Positions 54,230 to 63,787 of a stretch of DNA of 64,000 bases are shown here, one piece after another. Numbering within the stretch: position 1 is the stretch's first letter; each line of letters starts with the position of its first letter. The position numbers and the translations under genes were made by a program. The DNA is taken from positions 1 through 64,000 of the forward strand of contig CAYSXI010000001.1 in NCBI GenBank assembly GCA_964434955.1, written 5' to 3'. Under the pieces are notes generated by a model. The model was given only the letters and a program-made list of their open reading frames with translations, did not search any database and was not told where the DNA came from. The stretch is from JANQLU01 sp964434955. Its GTDB lineage: Bacteria; Planctomycetota; Planctomycetia; Pirellulales; Pirellulaceae.

Positions 54230-55024
54230 CTAGCCTTCGCCGTCTTCGTCCGAATCACTGCCGGGCATGATCGGCATTCGGGGCGCTTTCGCGAATGAAA
54301 AGGTCAGTTGTTCGTACCATTTATCTTCACTCGAAACCAGGTTGCGAATGTTCTTCCAAATCTCGACGGGCGGTCCGAATTCACTCCAGTCAATCGTCAA
54401 TACGCGAACGCCGCGGCGCCTCATTTCGGCAATCAGTTTTTGGTAGTTGTCATAAAGTTGTTGAAGGTAGTCCAAGGGCACGCCTTCCTCACTACCCCGC
54501 CCTCGCTTACTCATCCTGGCATGACATTCATCCGGAGAGACTTCAAGGAAGATAAATATGTCGGGTGGCATGACGTCGCGGCTCATGTTCCGGTAAACGT
54601 CAACATAAAGATCGTACTCCTCACGGGTCATGAATCCGCGTTCCATCGCGGTCGTCGCAAATACGGTATCGCCATAGATCGGGCGGTCTTGCACGATCAC
54701 GATCCCGGATTCTCCCCAGGCTTTCTCGACCGCCAGTCGGTGCTGCTCGTAGCGTTGGCAGAGCATGAACATTTGCATTGCGAACGCGCCGCCGGTATTG
54801 TTTCCCGTTTTCAGGTCTTCGTAATACCGATTCAGAAAGTGTTCGAATTTTGGATGGTGCGTGGGTTCCTCAAGGACTTCACAGCGATATCCTGACCCCA
54901 TCGCAGCCGAAGCGATGGCATGGCAGGCATTGGTCTTGCCCGCACCAATGTTTGCATCGATTGCAACAAATAACCCTTTGCGACTTTTGTTTTCGCCGAA
55001 CACCACGGTTCCACTCCTGATCAT
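54230..55024 (-). CDS. Deoxynucleoside kinase
   Basis: The protein has 264 residues. P-loop DANIGAGKTNACHA, nucleoside-binding region EEPTHHPKFEHFLNRYYED, QDRPIYGDTVFATT (the DRS-type motif, here DRP) and lid arginines in RMSKRGRGSEEGVPLDYLQQL place it in the dNK/dGK family. It phosphorylates deoxynucleosides with ATP for salvage. The C-terminal tail (PGSDSDEDGEG) is acidic. It is a single gene in a minus-strand run. Confidence 0.9.
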   Translation of the reverse strand: MIRSGTVVFGENKSRKGLFVAIDANIGAGKTNACHAIASAAMGSGYRCEVLEEPTHHPKFEHFLNRYYEDLKTGNNTGGAFAMQMFMLCQRYEQHRLAVEKAWGESGIVIVQDRPIYGDTVFATTAMERGFMTREEYDLYVDVYRNMSRDVMPPDIFIFLEVSPDECHARMSKRGRGSEEGVPLDYLQQLYDNYQKLIAEMRRRGVRVLTIDWSEFGPPVEIWKNIRNLVSSEDKWYEQLTFSFAKAPRMPIMPGSDSDEDGEG

Positions 55025-55102
55025 TCACGTTTGCGAGAAATAGATTAGCCTGAGAAACCGAAATTGTGGAGCGGGGAGATCCCGGTCTTCGGGCAAGCCA
55101 CG

Positions 55103-55135
55103 AAAAAAGCTGCTGCCGCTTCCGCGACAACAGCT
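55103..55135 (-). terminator. Intrinsic terminator of the DUF1501 transcript
   Basis: On the minus strand AGCTGTTGTCGC pairs with GCGGCAGCAGCT (two G·U pairs) around a GGAA loop and is followed by six T. It lies 41 bases beyond the DUF1501 stop codon. Confidence 0.88.
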
Positions 55136-55175
55136 GGTCCATTTCCAATAAATCGGTCTTGGTTACGCCATTTGA

Positions 55176-56483
55176 TCAGGCCAACAATTCTTTGATTGGT
55201 TTTCCGTTTCGCACGATCATAACGGGACGCCCGGTCGACGTATGATATTCCTTCGTCGGGTCGATCCCCATCGATTTGTAGAAAGTCGCGGCGACATCGT
55301 CGGGAGAAATTGCCCAATCTTTTGGACCTTGAGCCTTGGCGTCGCTCTCGCCGACGACCTGCCCAGTTTTGATTCCGCCGCCGGCCATCAACATGAACAT
55401 GCAGCGTGAATAGTGATCGCGGCCACCTTCGGCACTTCTCGAATTGATTTTCGGCGTACGACCAAACTCACCGGTAATGTAAACCGTGGTTGAGTCCAAC
55501 AGTCCTTTCTGAGCAAGACCGTTGAGGAGCGCCGAGATTCCGGTGTCCAGTTTGGGTAAAAGGTTGGTTTTGAGCCGGGTAAAATTATCTTGGTGGGTGT
55601 CCCACCCACCAAGATTAATTGAGACAAAGCGAATGCCCGATTCAACAAGGCGGGAAGCAAGAAGGCAACTGAGGGCGAAGGGGTCGTTGCCGAAAGGTTT
55701 GGCGAATTCCGGTGATTCCTTGCTGATATCGAACGCATTACGCGCTCGTTTCGAAGTTATCATCGAATAGGCTTGATGGCTGAATCGATCGAGTCCATCA
55801 AGTAGCTGATTGTCTTTTTCGAGACCTTTGAAGGTTTGATCCAGGTCCTGCAAAAGGCTGCGACGTTTTTCAATTTCTTCGAGGCGAAGTCCGCCAGCCA
55901 GTGAAATCCCGCGTACATTGAAGGGCTGTCCGGCTCGGGGCGTCGCATTTGTCGTAAGGGGGGAGTATTTGACGCCCAGGTAGCCTGCACCATGGCGAGA
56001 GTTCGGAATGGAAACAAAAGGCGGCAAATCAGGATCTGACCCCAGTTCCTTCGCAACCACGGATCCGTAGCAAGGAAATTCCAGCGAAGGCAAAGGGCGA
56101 TTTCCCGTGGCGACATACTGTTGCCCAAGCGGATGCGCTGCCAACGAGTGAGTGACGCCGCGAACAATACTGAACTTGTCCGCACATTTTGCCATCTTGG
56201 GAAGGTGTTCCGAAATTTCGATTCCGGGCACGTTCGTCTTGATCGGATTGAATTCCCCGCGAAACTCTTTGGGGGCATTCGGTTTCAAATCGAAGGTATC
56301 CATGTGTGAGGGGCCGCCAGGCAGGTTCACAAAAATGGCGCTCTTCGTTTTTGCCTTCTCGTCCACCAAACCGGCGTCAGCCATTTGCATGTAGCTGGCC
56401 AAGCTGAGCCCGGTCGCACCGATCGCTCCCACTCGGAGCGCGTCACGTCGGGTCACGCCGTCGCAGTTTCTATGATTCGCCAT
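55176..56483 (-). CDS. DUF1501 protein (sulfatase-like fold), exported by Tat-like signal
   Basis: The protein has 435 residues. The N terminus CDGVTRRDALRVGAIGATGL carries a twin-arginine-type signal. Family blocks are NLPGGPSHMDTFDLKPNAPKE, GVTHSLAAHPLGQQYVATGN, INLGGWDTHQDNFTRLK, and GEFGRTPKIN. DUF1501 proteins share the alkaline-phosphatase/sulfatase fold and are nearly always encoded next to a DUF1549/DUF1553 protein in planctomycetes, as here (55 bases upstream). Biochemical role is not established. Confidence 0.95.
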   Translation of the reverse strand: MANHRNCDGVTRRDALRVGAIGATGLSLASYMQMADAGLVDEKAKTKSAIFVNLPGGPSHMDTFDLKPNAPKEFRGEFNPIKTNVPGIEISEHLPKMAKCADKFSIVRGVTHSLAAHPLGQQYVATGNRPLPSLEFPCYGSVVAKELGSDPDLPPFVSIPNSRHGAGYLGVKYSPLTTNATPRAGQPFNVRGISLAGGLRLEEIEKRRSLLQDLDQTFKGLEKDNQLLDGLDRFSHQAYSMITSKRARNAFDISKESPEFAKPFGNDPFALSCLLASRLVESGIRFVSINLGGWDTHQDNFTRLKTNLLPKLDTGISALLNGLAQKGLLDSTTVYITGEFGRTPKINSRSAEGGRDHYSRCMFMLMAGGGIKTGQVVGESDAKAQGPKDWAISPDDVAATFYKSMGIDPTKEYHTSTGRPVMIVRNGKPIKELLA

Positions 56484-56537
56484 CTGGTTTCCTTTCGATC
56501 AAGAGTGATATTCGATCGGGATCAATTCAAAATTGGT

Positions 56538-59288
56538 TTAGTGGTTCACGATGTATTCTTTGGTATTCATTAAAGCCCACAGAATTCCTCGCATGGCATT
56601 GAGGTTGTTCGGGTCTTCTTTGACATAAGTCACACAACGCTGCATCTCGGATTGAGTCGGGTTACGACTCAAAGTTCGAAGATAGGCCTGGCGGATCACC
56701 AACTCCACTTGCTGGTCATCCAGTTGCGGGTTCATTCGCTGAGCGTAAAGCGTTCGCATTTCATTGAGCCGCTTGTACCCATCTTGCAGCTGCTTGTTCA
56801 GCTTCTGAACCTGCCTCTCTTTTCCTTGCTGTTTCTTGAGGCGGTCGCGATTCTTGCGAACCTGTTGCAGCTTTTGGCCCAGCTTTTGAATGGCCTTTGG
56901 ATCCACCTTTTTGCCGTCATCGCTTTTGGGAGCGTATTGGTCGACCAGGGCTTGCAGCCAACCGTCCCCGGGGCGATTGATCAGGACATGAATGTCGCGA
57001 TCATTCTGCAGGTAAACGGTTTGCAAGAGACTTGGGTCCATGGAACGATCACAGTCGCAACTGTTATCGCGTGTCGACGCACCAAACAAGCCGAGCGCGA
57101 ACTGGGCATTGATCCGTGCACCGCCACGATTGTTATTGCCGCCACGATAACGATTCAGTTGAATCGCTCCATAAATCGCGCGTCGATTAAGCGAATCACG
57201 ATGGGAATCCATCACTTCGTTGTTAGCGGTTGAACTGGTAATTGCATCGTAGACAACTTCCGCCGGCATTCGCCTTGGAATCGAATGGCTGAAGTTTCTT
57301 TCGTCCGCGCGATTCGATTCATTCGGTTTCCAGGAAAGTTGGTAGGTTCGACTATTGCAAATCTCGCGATGCAACCATTTCATATCAAAGTCGTTTTCAA
57401 TGAACCCTTGAGTCAGGTAATCGAGCAAGGGTGCATTGCTGGGCGGATTGGCAAGGTTCAAGTCGTCGGTCGGGCTAACGATTCCAACATTGAAGTAGTT
57501 TGCCCAAACTCGATTCACAAACGCCTTGGCGAAGTAAGGATTGCCAGGCGCTCGAAGCCAATCCATCACCATTTCACGCGGATCTTTGACTTTACGGATA
57601 TTGGTTTTTTCGCCACCGAGGATACTCGCGTAGATGCTGTTATCACGATTTCGGCCGCGTCGATTTCGATTGCGATTGCGATCGAGAGGACGAGGGGGTG
57701 TCAGCATCAGCTGGTCAAACGGAACCGTCGCACCTTCCTGCATTTTCTTTCGAATCTGCTGGCGAAGCATTCCGTTGTTCATCTGACCTCTCTCGATCCC
57801 CAATTCCTTCAAGATCTTTTGATAGTCTTCTTTGTCCGCGTCGAGGCGTTGTGGTTGGACGCTATTGACGCTGGTAAACATCTGAGCAAACAGCTTGAAG
57901 TCAGTTTTTGTCCACTGATCAAAGGGGTGTTTGTGACACTGCGCGCATTGGATCCGAATGCCAAGGAACGAGTGGGCAAAACTGATGGCGCGAGAATTTC
58001 CATCGCGGAACGTGCGGCGTTGCCAGTAGTAAGGCATGCTTTCGCGCTCGGCATATTTTTTCCCCGACGCGTCACGACTGATCGCGCTCATTTCCTTGCA
58101 ATATTCGTAATACGATTCGTCCGTATTACGACTTTTGGCAATCACGAAGCCTTCCACGATGTCGTCGTAAGGAACATTGTCCTTCACTCGTTGATAGACC
58201 CACTGATACCATTGGCGACTTGCAATCGTGGAATTCGAACCGACGTTGTTTAATTCACGCGGCGAGTTTCCAGTGAAGTCGTTAATTTTCGTTGCCCACC
58301 AAGCCGCATACGCTGGCGAATCAAGTAGCTCATCAATCTTCTTCTGCCGCTTGTTGGGCGATGTATCGGAAAGAAATTTTTCAATTTCAGATGGTGCCGG
58401 TAGTGTCCCCGTCAAATCCAGGCTGACGCGGCGCAGAAACATGGCGTCGTCACTCAATTCACTTTGGACAATGCCGAGTTTTCGAAGTTTCTGGACGACC
58501 AGTTTGTCCACTTTGGTGGGCGCGGGAACCGAAGGATAGTTCTTCCCAAATTGCTTGGTGACGGGACGAACCACGGGAATCGGGACAACGGCTTTGTCGT
58601 AAAACACGACCACGTGAGAATCACCCGGTTTTCCAGAAGTCACTTGACCATCCGAGGAGATCTTTGAAATCTGCTCGTCATTGGACTGGAATCGGCAAAG
58701 CGGTGTTACGTCTTCACGTGTTCCGTCTTCCCAAATCGCAATGGCCTTCACCTGGACGTTTTGACTTTCTTTTGAAAACAGGATTTCCTGTGGCGTCACT
58801 TCCAGCCGCGCCAACTTATGTTCGGCAGACGCTTTTTCAGCGCCATTCTCGATCCAGTTTTTCAGCAAATGATATTGCCAACTTCCCTCGTCATAACGCT
58901 TTCCCCCCTCGTGATCATCGGCATCCGTTGGTTTTTTCAGGATCAAGCTTTCGAGGGGCTCTGCGGAATCAACGCGATCCGTATCCTTTTCCATGATGGC
59001 TTTGTGATCCGCATCAAAATCGTACCCGAAAAGCGAAAGCTGAAATCCGCCTCGCCCCTGAAACGAACCGTGACAGGCTCGGCCGTTGCAGCCCAATCGA
59101 GATAGCGTAGGAACGACATGCTTTTGAAAGTCGGGGACTTCTTTGACATCGCTATCGGCGAATCGAACAGTCACATCCTTTTTGGTGTTGCCATTCTTTT
59201 CATTCTTGTTTTCGTCCGCATGCAGAGGGAGCGCTACGGCCAGAAAAAGGATGCAACCAAGTAAACGAGAAGCGGTCGGTTGTTTCAT
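56538..59288 (-). CDS. DUF1549/DUF1553 protein with cytochrome-like and Big-like regions
   Basis: The protein has 916 residues with a signal peptide (LLGCILFLAVALPLHADE). The N-terminal cytochrome-like block has CNGRACH, one residue off the CXXCH spacing twice over, so haem attachment is doubtful. A Big-2-like domain follows (LEVTPQEILFSKES...VKAIAIWEDGT). DUF1549 (about 265-470) ends in CAQCHKHPFDQW, a true CXXCH. DUF1553 (about 560-900) contains FAKAFVNRVWANYFNVGIV and RLYQLSW-like text. It is the partner of DUF1501. Both are probably periplasmic or in the cell wall space. Confidence 0.93.
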   Translation of the reverse strand: MKQPTASRLLGCILFLAVALPLHADENKNEKNGNTKKDVTVRFADSDVKEVPDFQKHVVPTLSRLGCNGRACHGSFQGRGGFQLSLFGYDFDADHKAIMEKDTDRVDSAEPLESLILKKPTDADDHEGGKRYDEGSWQYHLLKNWIENGAEKASAEHKLARLEVTPQEILFSKESQNVQVKAIAIWEDGTREDVTPLCRFQSNDEQISKISSDGQVTSGKPGDSHVVVFYDKAVVPIPVVRPVTKQFGKNYPSVPAPTKVDKLVVQKLRKLGIVQSELSDDAMFLRRVSLDLTGTLPAPSEIEKFLSDTSPNKRQKKIDELLDSPAYAAWWATKINDFTGNSPRELNNVGSNSTIASRQWYQWVYQRVKDNVPYDDIVEGFVIAKSRNTDESYYEYCKEMSAISRDASGKKYAERESMPYYWQRRTFRDGNSRAISFAHSFLGIRIQCAQCHKHPFDQWTKTDFKLFAQMFTSVNSVQPQRLDADKEDYQKILKELGIERGQMNNGMLRQQIRKKMQEGATVPFDQLMLTPPRPLDRNRNRNRRGRNRDNSIYASILGGEKTNIRKVKDPREMVMDWLRAPGNPYFAKAFVNRVWANYFNVGIVSPTDDLNLANPPSNAPLLDYLTQGFIENDFDMKWLHREICNSRTYQLSWKPNESNRADERNFSHSIPRRMPAEVVYDAITSSTANNEVMDSHRDSLNRRAIYGAIQLNRYRGGNNNRGGARINAQFALGLFGASTRDNSCDCDRSMDPSLLQTVYLQNDRDIHVLINRPGDGWLQALVDQYAPKSDDGKKVDPKAIQKLGQKLQQVRKNRDRLKKQQGKERQVQKLNKQLQDGYKRLNEMRTLYAQRMNPQLDDQQVELVIRQAYLRTLSRNPTQSEMQRCVTYVKEDPNNLNAMRGILWALMNTKEYIVNH

Positions 59289-59333
59289 TTTGTCACCCGT
59301 CGAATGTCCAAACTCGAAAAATGGAGTTGAGAA

Positions 59334-60023
59334 CTAACCTTTTTTGGGATTCGTTTTCTTCTGATTCTTATTTTTGCGAGGCTTCGGCTTCATCTTGTTG
59401 ATTTCATTTTGCGTCAACCGATCCAGGCGGCTGCTGTCGATGGACTTGATGTCGCGCAGCGATTTCTTGTTCCGTTCCACTCGTTCGAGCAAACGCTGAT
59501 TGTCCAACTCCAAGCGTTTGGCGCGCCAATTGATATCTTCCTTGATAATCTTCTTGAGTTCGCCGCGAAGCTTGTCGTTGTCATTCAATGCCAGTTTCGC
59601 TGCCACCAACTTGATTCGCGATTGGGTTTTCCAGCTTCCCAATTCGATCTCGTATCGCTTTGGATCCTTCTGTTTCATGTTTTCAATGCGCGCCGACGCA
59701 CGATTTATTTGGTTCATCGCCCGCTGATAATCGGAAGGTCGATTTTTCTTGAGGTGGTCGAGCACCGACTTCAGTTCACGGTGGTTTTTCTCGACGAAGC
59801 TCAAGACGGCTTTTTCACGTTGTGGTGAAAGAAAAGCCACTTTTTTCTTTGCGGCCGACTCATTCGTTTTGACTTTCAACTTGTTCTTCTGATTGGAAGT
59901 CGAGTTTTGAACGGGAGCTTTCTGTTTTTGGCCGCCGGTTGAAAGACTCGAATCATCTTGTGCCGCGACAAGATTGGCGACACTGAGAATGGAAACGAAC
60001 AGGAGGGAGATTTTTGTTTTCAT
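59334..60023 (-). CDS. Small lysine-rich secreted helical protein, unknown
   Basis: The protein has 229 residues. Signal peptide ISLLFVSILSVANLVAAQ, then a basic and helical body: KKVAFLSPQREKAVLSFVEK, KNRPSDYQRAMNQINRAS, KRLELDNQRLLERVERNKK, and a tail PKPRKNKNQKKTNPKKG. It is strongly basic, so it could bind polyanions or neighbouring acidic proteins. It lies between the anti-sigma-like gene and the DUF1549/DUF1553 gene, all in one direction. I recognise no named family. Confidence 0.8.
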   Translation of the reverse strand: MKTKISLLFVSILSVANLVAAQDDSSLSTGGQKQKAPVQNSTSNQKNKLKVKTNESAAKKKVAFLSPQREKAVLSFVEKNHRELKSVLDHLKKNRPSDYQRAMNQINRASARIENMKQKDPKRYEIELGSWKTQSRIKLVAAKLALNDNDKLRGELKKIIKEDINWRAKRLELDNQRLLERVERNKKSLRDIKSIDSSRLDRLTQNEINKMKPKPRKNKNQKKTNPKKG

Positions 60024-60049
60024 TGAAGAATGGCAGAGTAGGTTGAGAA

Positions 60050-60640
60050 CTAGGGTGTCATTGAATTGCCTTCCGGTGACGAACCGGAGTCAAATTCACG
60101 CAATGCTTCGACCAACCAGGCCGACTCGGCGTCCGTCGAATCAAGCGATACTTCGCTCAGCGAAGCATTCGACAGCTCATTGGATTCATCCAACAAATCT
60201 GCCGTTTCGCCATCAAACGAAGCCGCCCACACATTGGCAATTTGTCCCGTGTCTTCCGGAACGTTGAGGGATGGGTTTTGTGCGACATCTCCAGGTTGAT
60301 TCCATTGCGAACCAATCCATCCGAACAGAATGACAGCGACTGCCGCTGCGACGACCGTGCCGATATATCCGGCGACCTGCTTCCAGGGGGAAACCTGGTT
60401 TTCCCGGGAAGCGGGAGAGCCCCCGGCCGGAGAAACTTTCTTCGATTCGTCACGGAGCGCCCGTCGGGTCAGGCCGATCAGTTGAACGGCTTCAACGAGA
60501 GCCGCCTGGGCTTCCGCGTTATCTGCAAGAAGTTGCTCGAACTCTTCGGCAACCGGCGAATCGAGTTCTCCACAAACATATTGAAAGGCAACCCATTGAT
60601 AGGAGTCGTCTTTCCATTTCTGTTCGGATTCGAAGTTCAT
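60050..60640 (-). CDS. Anti-sigma factor-like membrane protein
   Basis: The protein has 196 residues from ATG 60640 (MNFESEQKWKDD). The cytoplasmic part (QWVAFQYVCGELDSPVAEEFEQLLADN) resembles anti-sigma N-terminal helical domains without the zinc HXXXCXXC motif. One membrane helix (VAGYIGTVVAAAVAVILFGWIG, about 95-117) is followed by an acidic outer tail of about 80 residues. It starts 67 bases after the ECF sigma gene and should hold that factor at the membrane. The acidic tail could meet the basic protein encoded next. Confidence 0.82.
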   Translation of the reverse strand: MNFESEQKWKDDSYQWVAFQYVCGELDSPVAEEFEQLLADNAEAQAALVEAVQLIGLTRRALRDESKKVSPAGGSPASRENQVSPWKQVAGYIGTVVAAAVAVILFGWIGSQWNQPGDVAQNPSLNVPEDTGQIANVWAASFDGETADLLDESNELSNASLSEVSLDSTDAESAWLVEALREFDSGSSPEGNSMTP

Positions 60641-60707
60641 TTCGGTTCTCAAAATTCCCCCAACCCGAGTTTGAAACTCGAGTTGAGGGACGGGGTTGGA
60701 AGTCGGT

Positions 60708-61229
60708 TTAATATTCGTTGTGGTCTTTGAGGATTTGCGACAATTTTTGAACCGAAGTTCTCATCCTGGTCAAAACCGTCCCCAAAGGGATTTGTAGTTT
60801 CTCGGCGATCTCGGCAAACTTCAGGTCTTCATAGATCCTGAGTCGGACGACATCTTGTTGGGCAGGCGTCAGTCGGCCAATGGCCGCTTTGATTCGCTCG
60901 ACTTGTTCCGGGTCGCGGGCATCACTGTAAATGTCGCCCGATGTTTCCTGCACAACCTCGGTCGAGATCTTGCTGATGGCCCGGTAGTCAATCTTCTGTC
61001 TTCGTCGAATCTCCATGGCCTGGTTGTAGGCCACCTTGAATAACCAGGCACGAACGTTCGTGTCTTCTTTGGGTGGCGTCTGGATCAGTTTGGTAAACGT
61101 TATCTGCAGCGCATCCGATGCCAAATGGGAATCGGCAAGCAGACCGGTGAGGTACCGATGAAGGTGCTCACGGTGCTGCTGAAAGTGTTTCTCGACAAAC
61201 TGCGAGTCAAATTGATCCGATGTTGCCAA
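60708..61229 (-). CDS. ECF sigma factor
   Basis: The protein has 173 residues from a TTG at 61227-61229 (MATSDQFDSQFVEKHF). Region 2: LASDALQITFTKLIQTP and NVRAWLFKVAYNQAMEIRRR. Region 4: LTPAQQDVVRLRIYEDLKFAEIAEKLQIPLGTVLTRMR. It heads a minus-strand set with the anti-sigma-like gene, the basic secreted protein, DUF1549/DUF1553 and DUF1501. The set may be autoregulated, as is usual for ECF loci. Confidence 0.93.
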   Translation of the reverse strand: MATSDQFDSQFVEKHFQQHREHLHRYLTGLLADSHLASDALQITFTKLIQTPPKEDTNVRAWLFKVAYNQAMEIRRRQKIDYRAISKISTEVVQETSGDIYSDARDPEQVERIKAAIGRLTPAQQDVVRLRIYEDLKFAEIAEKLQIPLGTVLTRMRTSVQKLSQILKDHNEY

Positions 61230-61495
61230 AATTCTCGGCCTGGTTACTACACCTAATGAAATGCGCTATCGGCAGGTTTTATTTTGTTTTGCAAAACACA
61301 CAAGTGAACCATATGCCATCACCCGGCGTAAACTGTTGTTATGTATGGACTTAATTCGTTTGCACGGACCCAATTTTGGTGCTCTGACAAATGAAATCTT
61401 GATCCATGGTTGGGAGGCATCGCGAGGGTTTGTCAATTTAGCCGCTCAATGTCATGATGCTTGCTTCCATTTTGCCTTAACTTTTTGAGCTGTCA

Positions 61496-63307
61496 GTGTT
61501 TATCGGCCCTGTTTTTGTACGTGAAGCCACCGTCGCTCCCCGCCATTGGCGACATTACGTCATGCGGGCCGTTTATGCTTCTTTTTTGTTTCTATTGATG
61601 TGTACCGCCTGGTGGATCCTCGCCGGGACACAGCTTATCAGAAGCATTGGTGACATGGCTCGATTCGGCGGCGTGCTATTTCAGATTCTGGCACCGCTGC
61701 AGTTGGCCTTGATCATGTTCATGTCGGCGATGCAATCCGCAAGTAACGTCGCCGTGGAGAAGGACAGGCAGACATTTATCCTGCTTTTGATGACTCGCCT
61801 GAATAACAGCGAGCTTGTCCTGGGGAAGCTTTCCGCCAGCCTGCTCAGTATCGCCGTGATGCTTTGCGTTTCATTGCCCATTTTCATGCTGATTGTACTT
61901 TTCGGCGGAAGCTCGTTTCAGCAAGTCGGCTGGACTTACGTGGTGACCGCGTTGACCGGTCTGGCAGCTGGGAGCTTGGGCTCGACGGTCGCCTTGTGGC
62001 GGGAAAAAACGTTTCAGACTCTTGCGCTTTCGGCACTCTCCATTGTTTTCTGGATTGGAATGTTTGAAGCGGTTGGATTGCTCAATACCAACCTGGGTGG
62101 AATGACGACGGAACAAATTGCCGGAGCCACTAGCCCGGTCCGAGCGATCTTTGCGGCCAGCAGCCCGACGGTTAGTCAAAACTGGTCAACGACGGTTTTG
62201 CCGTTCCTGGGCGTGGCAAGTGCAATTGTCCTGTTCCTGAATGGACTTTCGATCTTGCGGGTAAGAAAGTGGAATCCGAACCGCGACATTCGCACGGGCC
62301 AGCTTCAATCCAATACTGCTGGCGAATCCTTGTTTTCCGAGGAGGGCTCAAAGGACGAAAAACTGCGAACCGACCATGTGGACGATCGCTCACGGGAAGT
62401 CGGACAGAAGAGTCGTTCCGTTTGGGACAACCCGGTGCTTTGGCGGGAAGCATGTACCTGGGCTTATGGAAAGAAGATTCTTTTCATTCGAATCACTTAT
62501 TGGATCCTTGCTGCGGGAGTCGGTTTTTGGCTTTACTATCTCGCGAGCAATCAACTGTTAACGGCTGAGCCAACCGGCTCCGCGATTGATATACCACCGG
62601 CCGTTCGGCCCCTGGCTCCGTTCATTCTTGTAAGTTTGGTGATGCTCAACGCGTTGGCGGTCACTTCCATCACCAATGAGCGGGACGGCCGATCACTCGA
62701 TCTCCTTTGGATGACCGATCTCTCACCGAAGGAATTTCTTTTCGGCAAACTCGGTGGCGTTCTCTATGTGGCTGCGGACGTCATTTTGCTGCCGATGGCA
62801 ATGTGCGTCTACCTGTTTTTTAACGGGGCCATCTCGCTTGAAAACCTTGCCTATGTTTTGCTGGGTCTTGCAACGGTCATCATCTTCATTGCCGTCCTGG
62901 GATTGCATTGCGGGATGATTTACGCGAACAGTCGTCAAGCGATTGGCGTCAGCCTGGGCACGGTGTTTTTCTTGTTCGTTGGTGTCGTGACCAGCATGGT
63001 CATGATGGTTTCGTTCACCGGAAACGTTGAGGCCCAGTTACCACCCTTTATTGCCTGCATGGTCGGTGGAAGTATCGGCCTGTACTCGGCACTCGGCCTA
63101 AGAAACCGCTCACCGGCGATTGCGCTGGCCTCGGCAACCTTGCCCCTGGCAATGTTTGTCGCGATCACCAGCTTCCTGCTCGGCCATTATCTGACCGTGT
63201 TTATGGTTGCTGGACTTGCCTACGGATTTGCCGCAACGTCGATGATCGTCCCGGCATTGAGTGAGTTTCACTTCGCAATGGCGCGAGTCAAAACGGAAAA
63301 CGAATAA
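61496..63307 (+). CDS. ABC-2-type transporter permease, two tandem membrane halves
   Basis: The protein has 603 residues from GTG 61496 (MFIGPVFVREA). About twelve hydrophobic segments fall in two sets of six, separated by a hydrophilic region (about 255-310) that ends in WDNPVLWREACTWAYG. The opening GPVFVREATVAPR and the repeat NPVLWREA are typical of planctomycete ABC-2 permeases that duplicate one unit. No ATPase gene follows; the next gene is convergent. Substrate unknown. Confidence 0.85.
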   Translation: MFIGPVFVREATVAPRHWRHYVMRAVYASFLFLLMCTAWWILAGTQLIRSIGDMARFGGVLFQILAPLQLALIMFMSAMQSASNVAVEKDRQTFILLLMTRLNNSELVLGKLSASLLSIAVMLCVSLPIFMLIVLFGGSSFQQVGWTYVVTALTGLAAGSLGSTVALWREKTFQTLALSALSIVFWIGMFEAVGLLNTNLGGMTTEQIAGATSPVRAIFAASSPTVSQNWSTTVLPFLGVASAIVLFLNGLSILRVRKWNPNRDIRTGQLQSNTAGESLFSEEGSKDEKLRTDHVDDRSREVGQKSRSVWDNPVLWREACTWAYGKKILFIRITYWILAAGVGFWLYYLASNQLLTAEPTGSAIDIPPAVRPLAPFILVSLVMLNALAVTSITNERDGRSLDLLWMTDLSPKEFLFGKLGGVLYVAADVILLPMAMCVYLFFNGAISLENLAYVLLGLATVIIFIAVLGLHCGMIYANSRQAIGVSLGTVFFLFVGVVTSMVMMVSFTGNVEAQLPPFIACMVGGSIGLYSALGLRNRSPAIALASATLPLAMFVAITSFLLGHYLTVFMVAGLAYGFAATSMIVPALSEFHFAMARVKTENE

Positions 63308-63547
63308 TCAGCTGCCGGGTTTTTCGTATCCAAGTGATTTGATGACGGCCAGCATTTCTTCGTAAGTGATGAACCGGCGACGATTCATCAACTTGTACTG
63401 ATCAATCGCCCGGCCAAGCTCGGCCGCATCGGGAGACAGACCATCGTGAGAGTTCGTGAATTGCCTACGCTCGACGCCCGGTGACTGACGCTGGGCGTTG
63501 GGGTCGCGGCGATCGATAAAATTGGATTGGTCGGTAGTCGTCGACAT
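63308..63547 (-). CDS. Small conserved planctomycete-type protein, unknown
   Basis: The protein has 79 residues from ATG 63547 (MSTTTDQSNF), 8 bases behind AAAGGA. It is hydrophilic: DRRDPNAQRQSPGVERRQFTNSH, then a helical C terminus ELGRAIDQYKLMNRRRFITYEEMLAVIKSLGY. Its stop codon abuts the stop of the convergent permease. The C-terminal half resembles short helical domains that begin RRRFITYEEML, but I cannot assign a function. Confidence 0.75.
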   Translation of the reverse strand: MSTTTDQSNFIDRRDPNAQRQSPGVERRQFTNSHDGLSPDAAELGRAIDQYKLMNRRRFITYEEMLAVIKSLGYEKPGS

Positions 63548-63787
63548 GAGGGAGTCCTTTTCAATTGGCAATAAAGTCTAGGTCGCCGGGATCCTAATCG
63601 AGAATTGAAAAGCCGTTACCATCTGCAAATCCGTGTCGTTTGGTTGCTCTGTAACGGTTATGAGGGGCATTTGCGAGAATCGGACCCAAAAGCCTTTGTC
63701 TAAGATCGGCGTCTCGAAGATCGGAATTTGGCGAAATTGATGAATTGCCGTTTGGCCGGATAGCACAGAGAAGTCACGTCGCTGCGA

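Noticed and set aside
57285..58253. Plus-strand frame opposite the DUF1549/DUF1553 gene
   Set aside because: Antisense shadow; no ribosome site and no recognisable domain.
61261..61488. Short 75-residue frame before the ABC-2 permease
   Set aside because: No ribosome site and no domain; composition fits noncoding A/T-rich promoter DNA.
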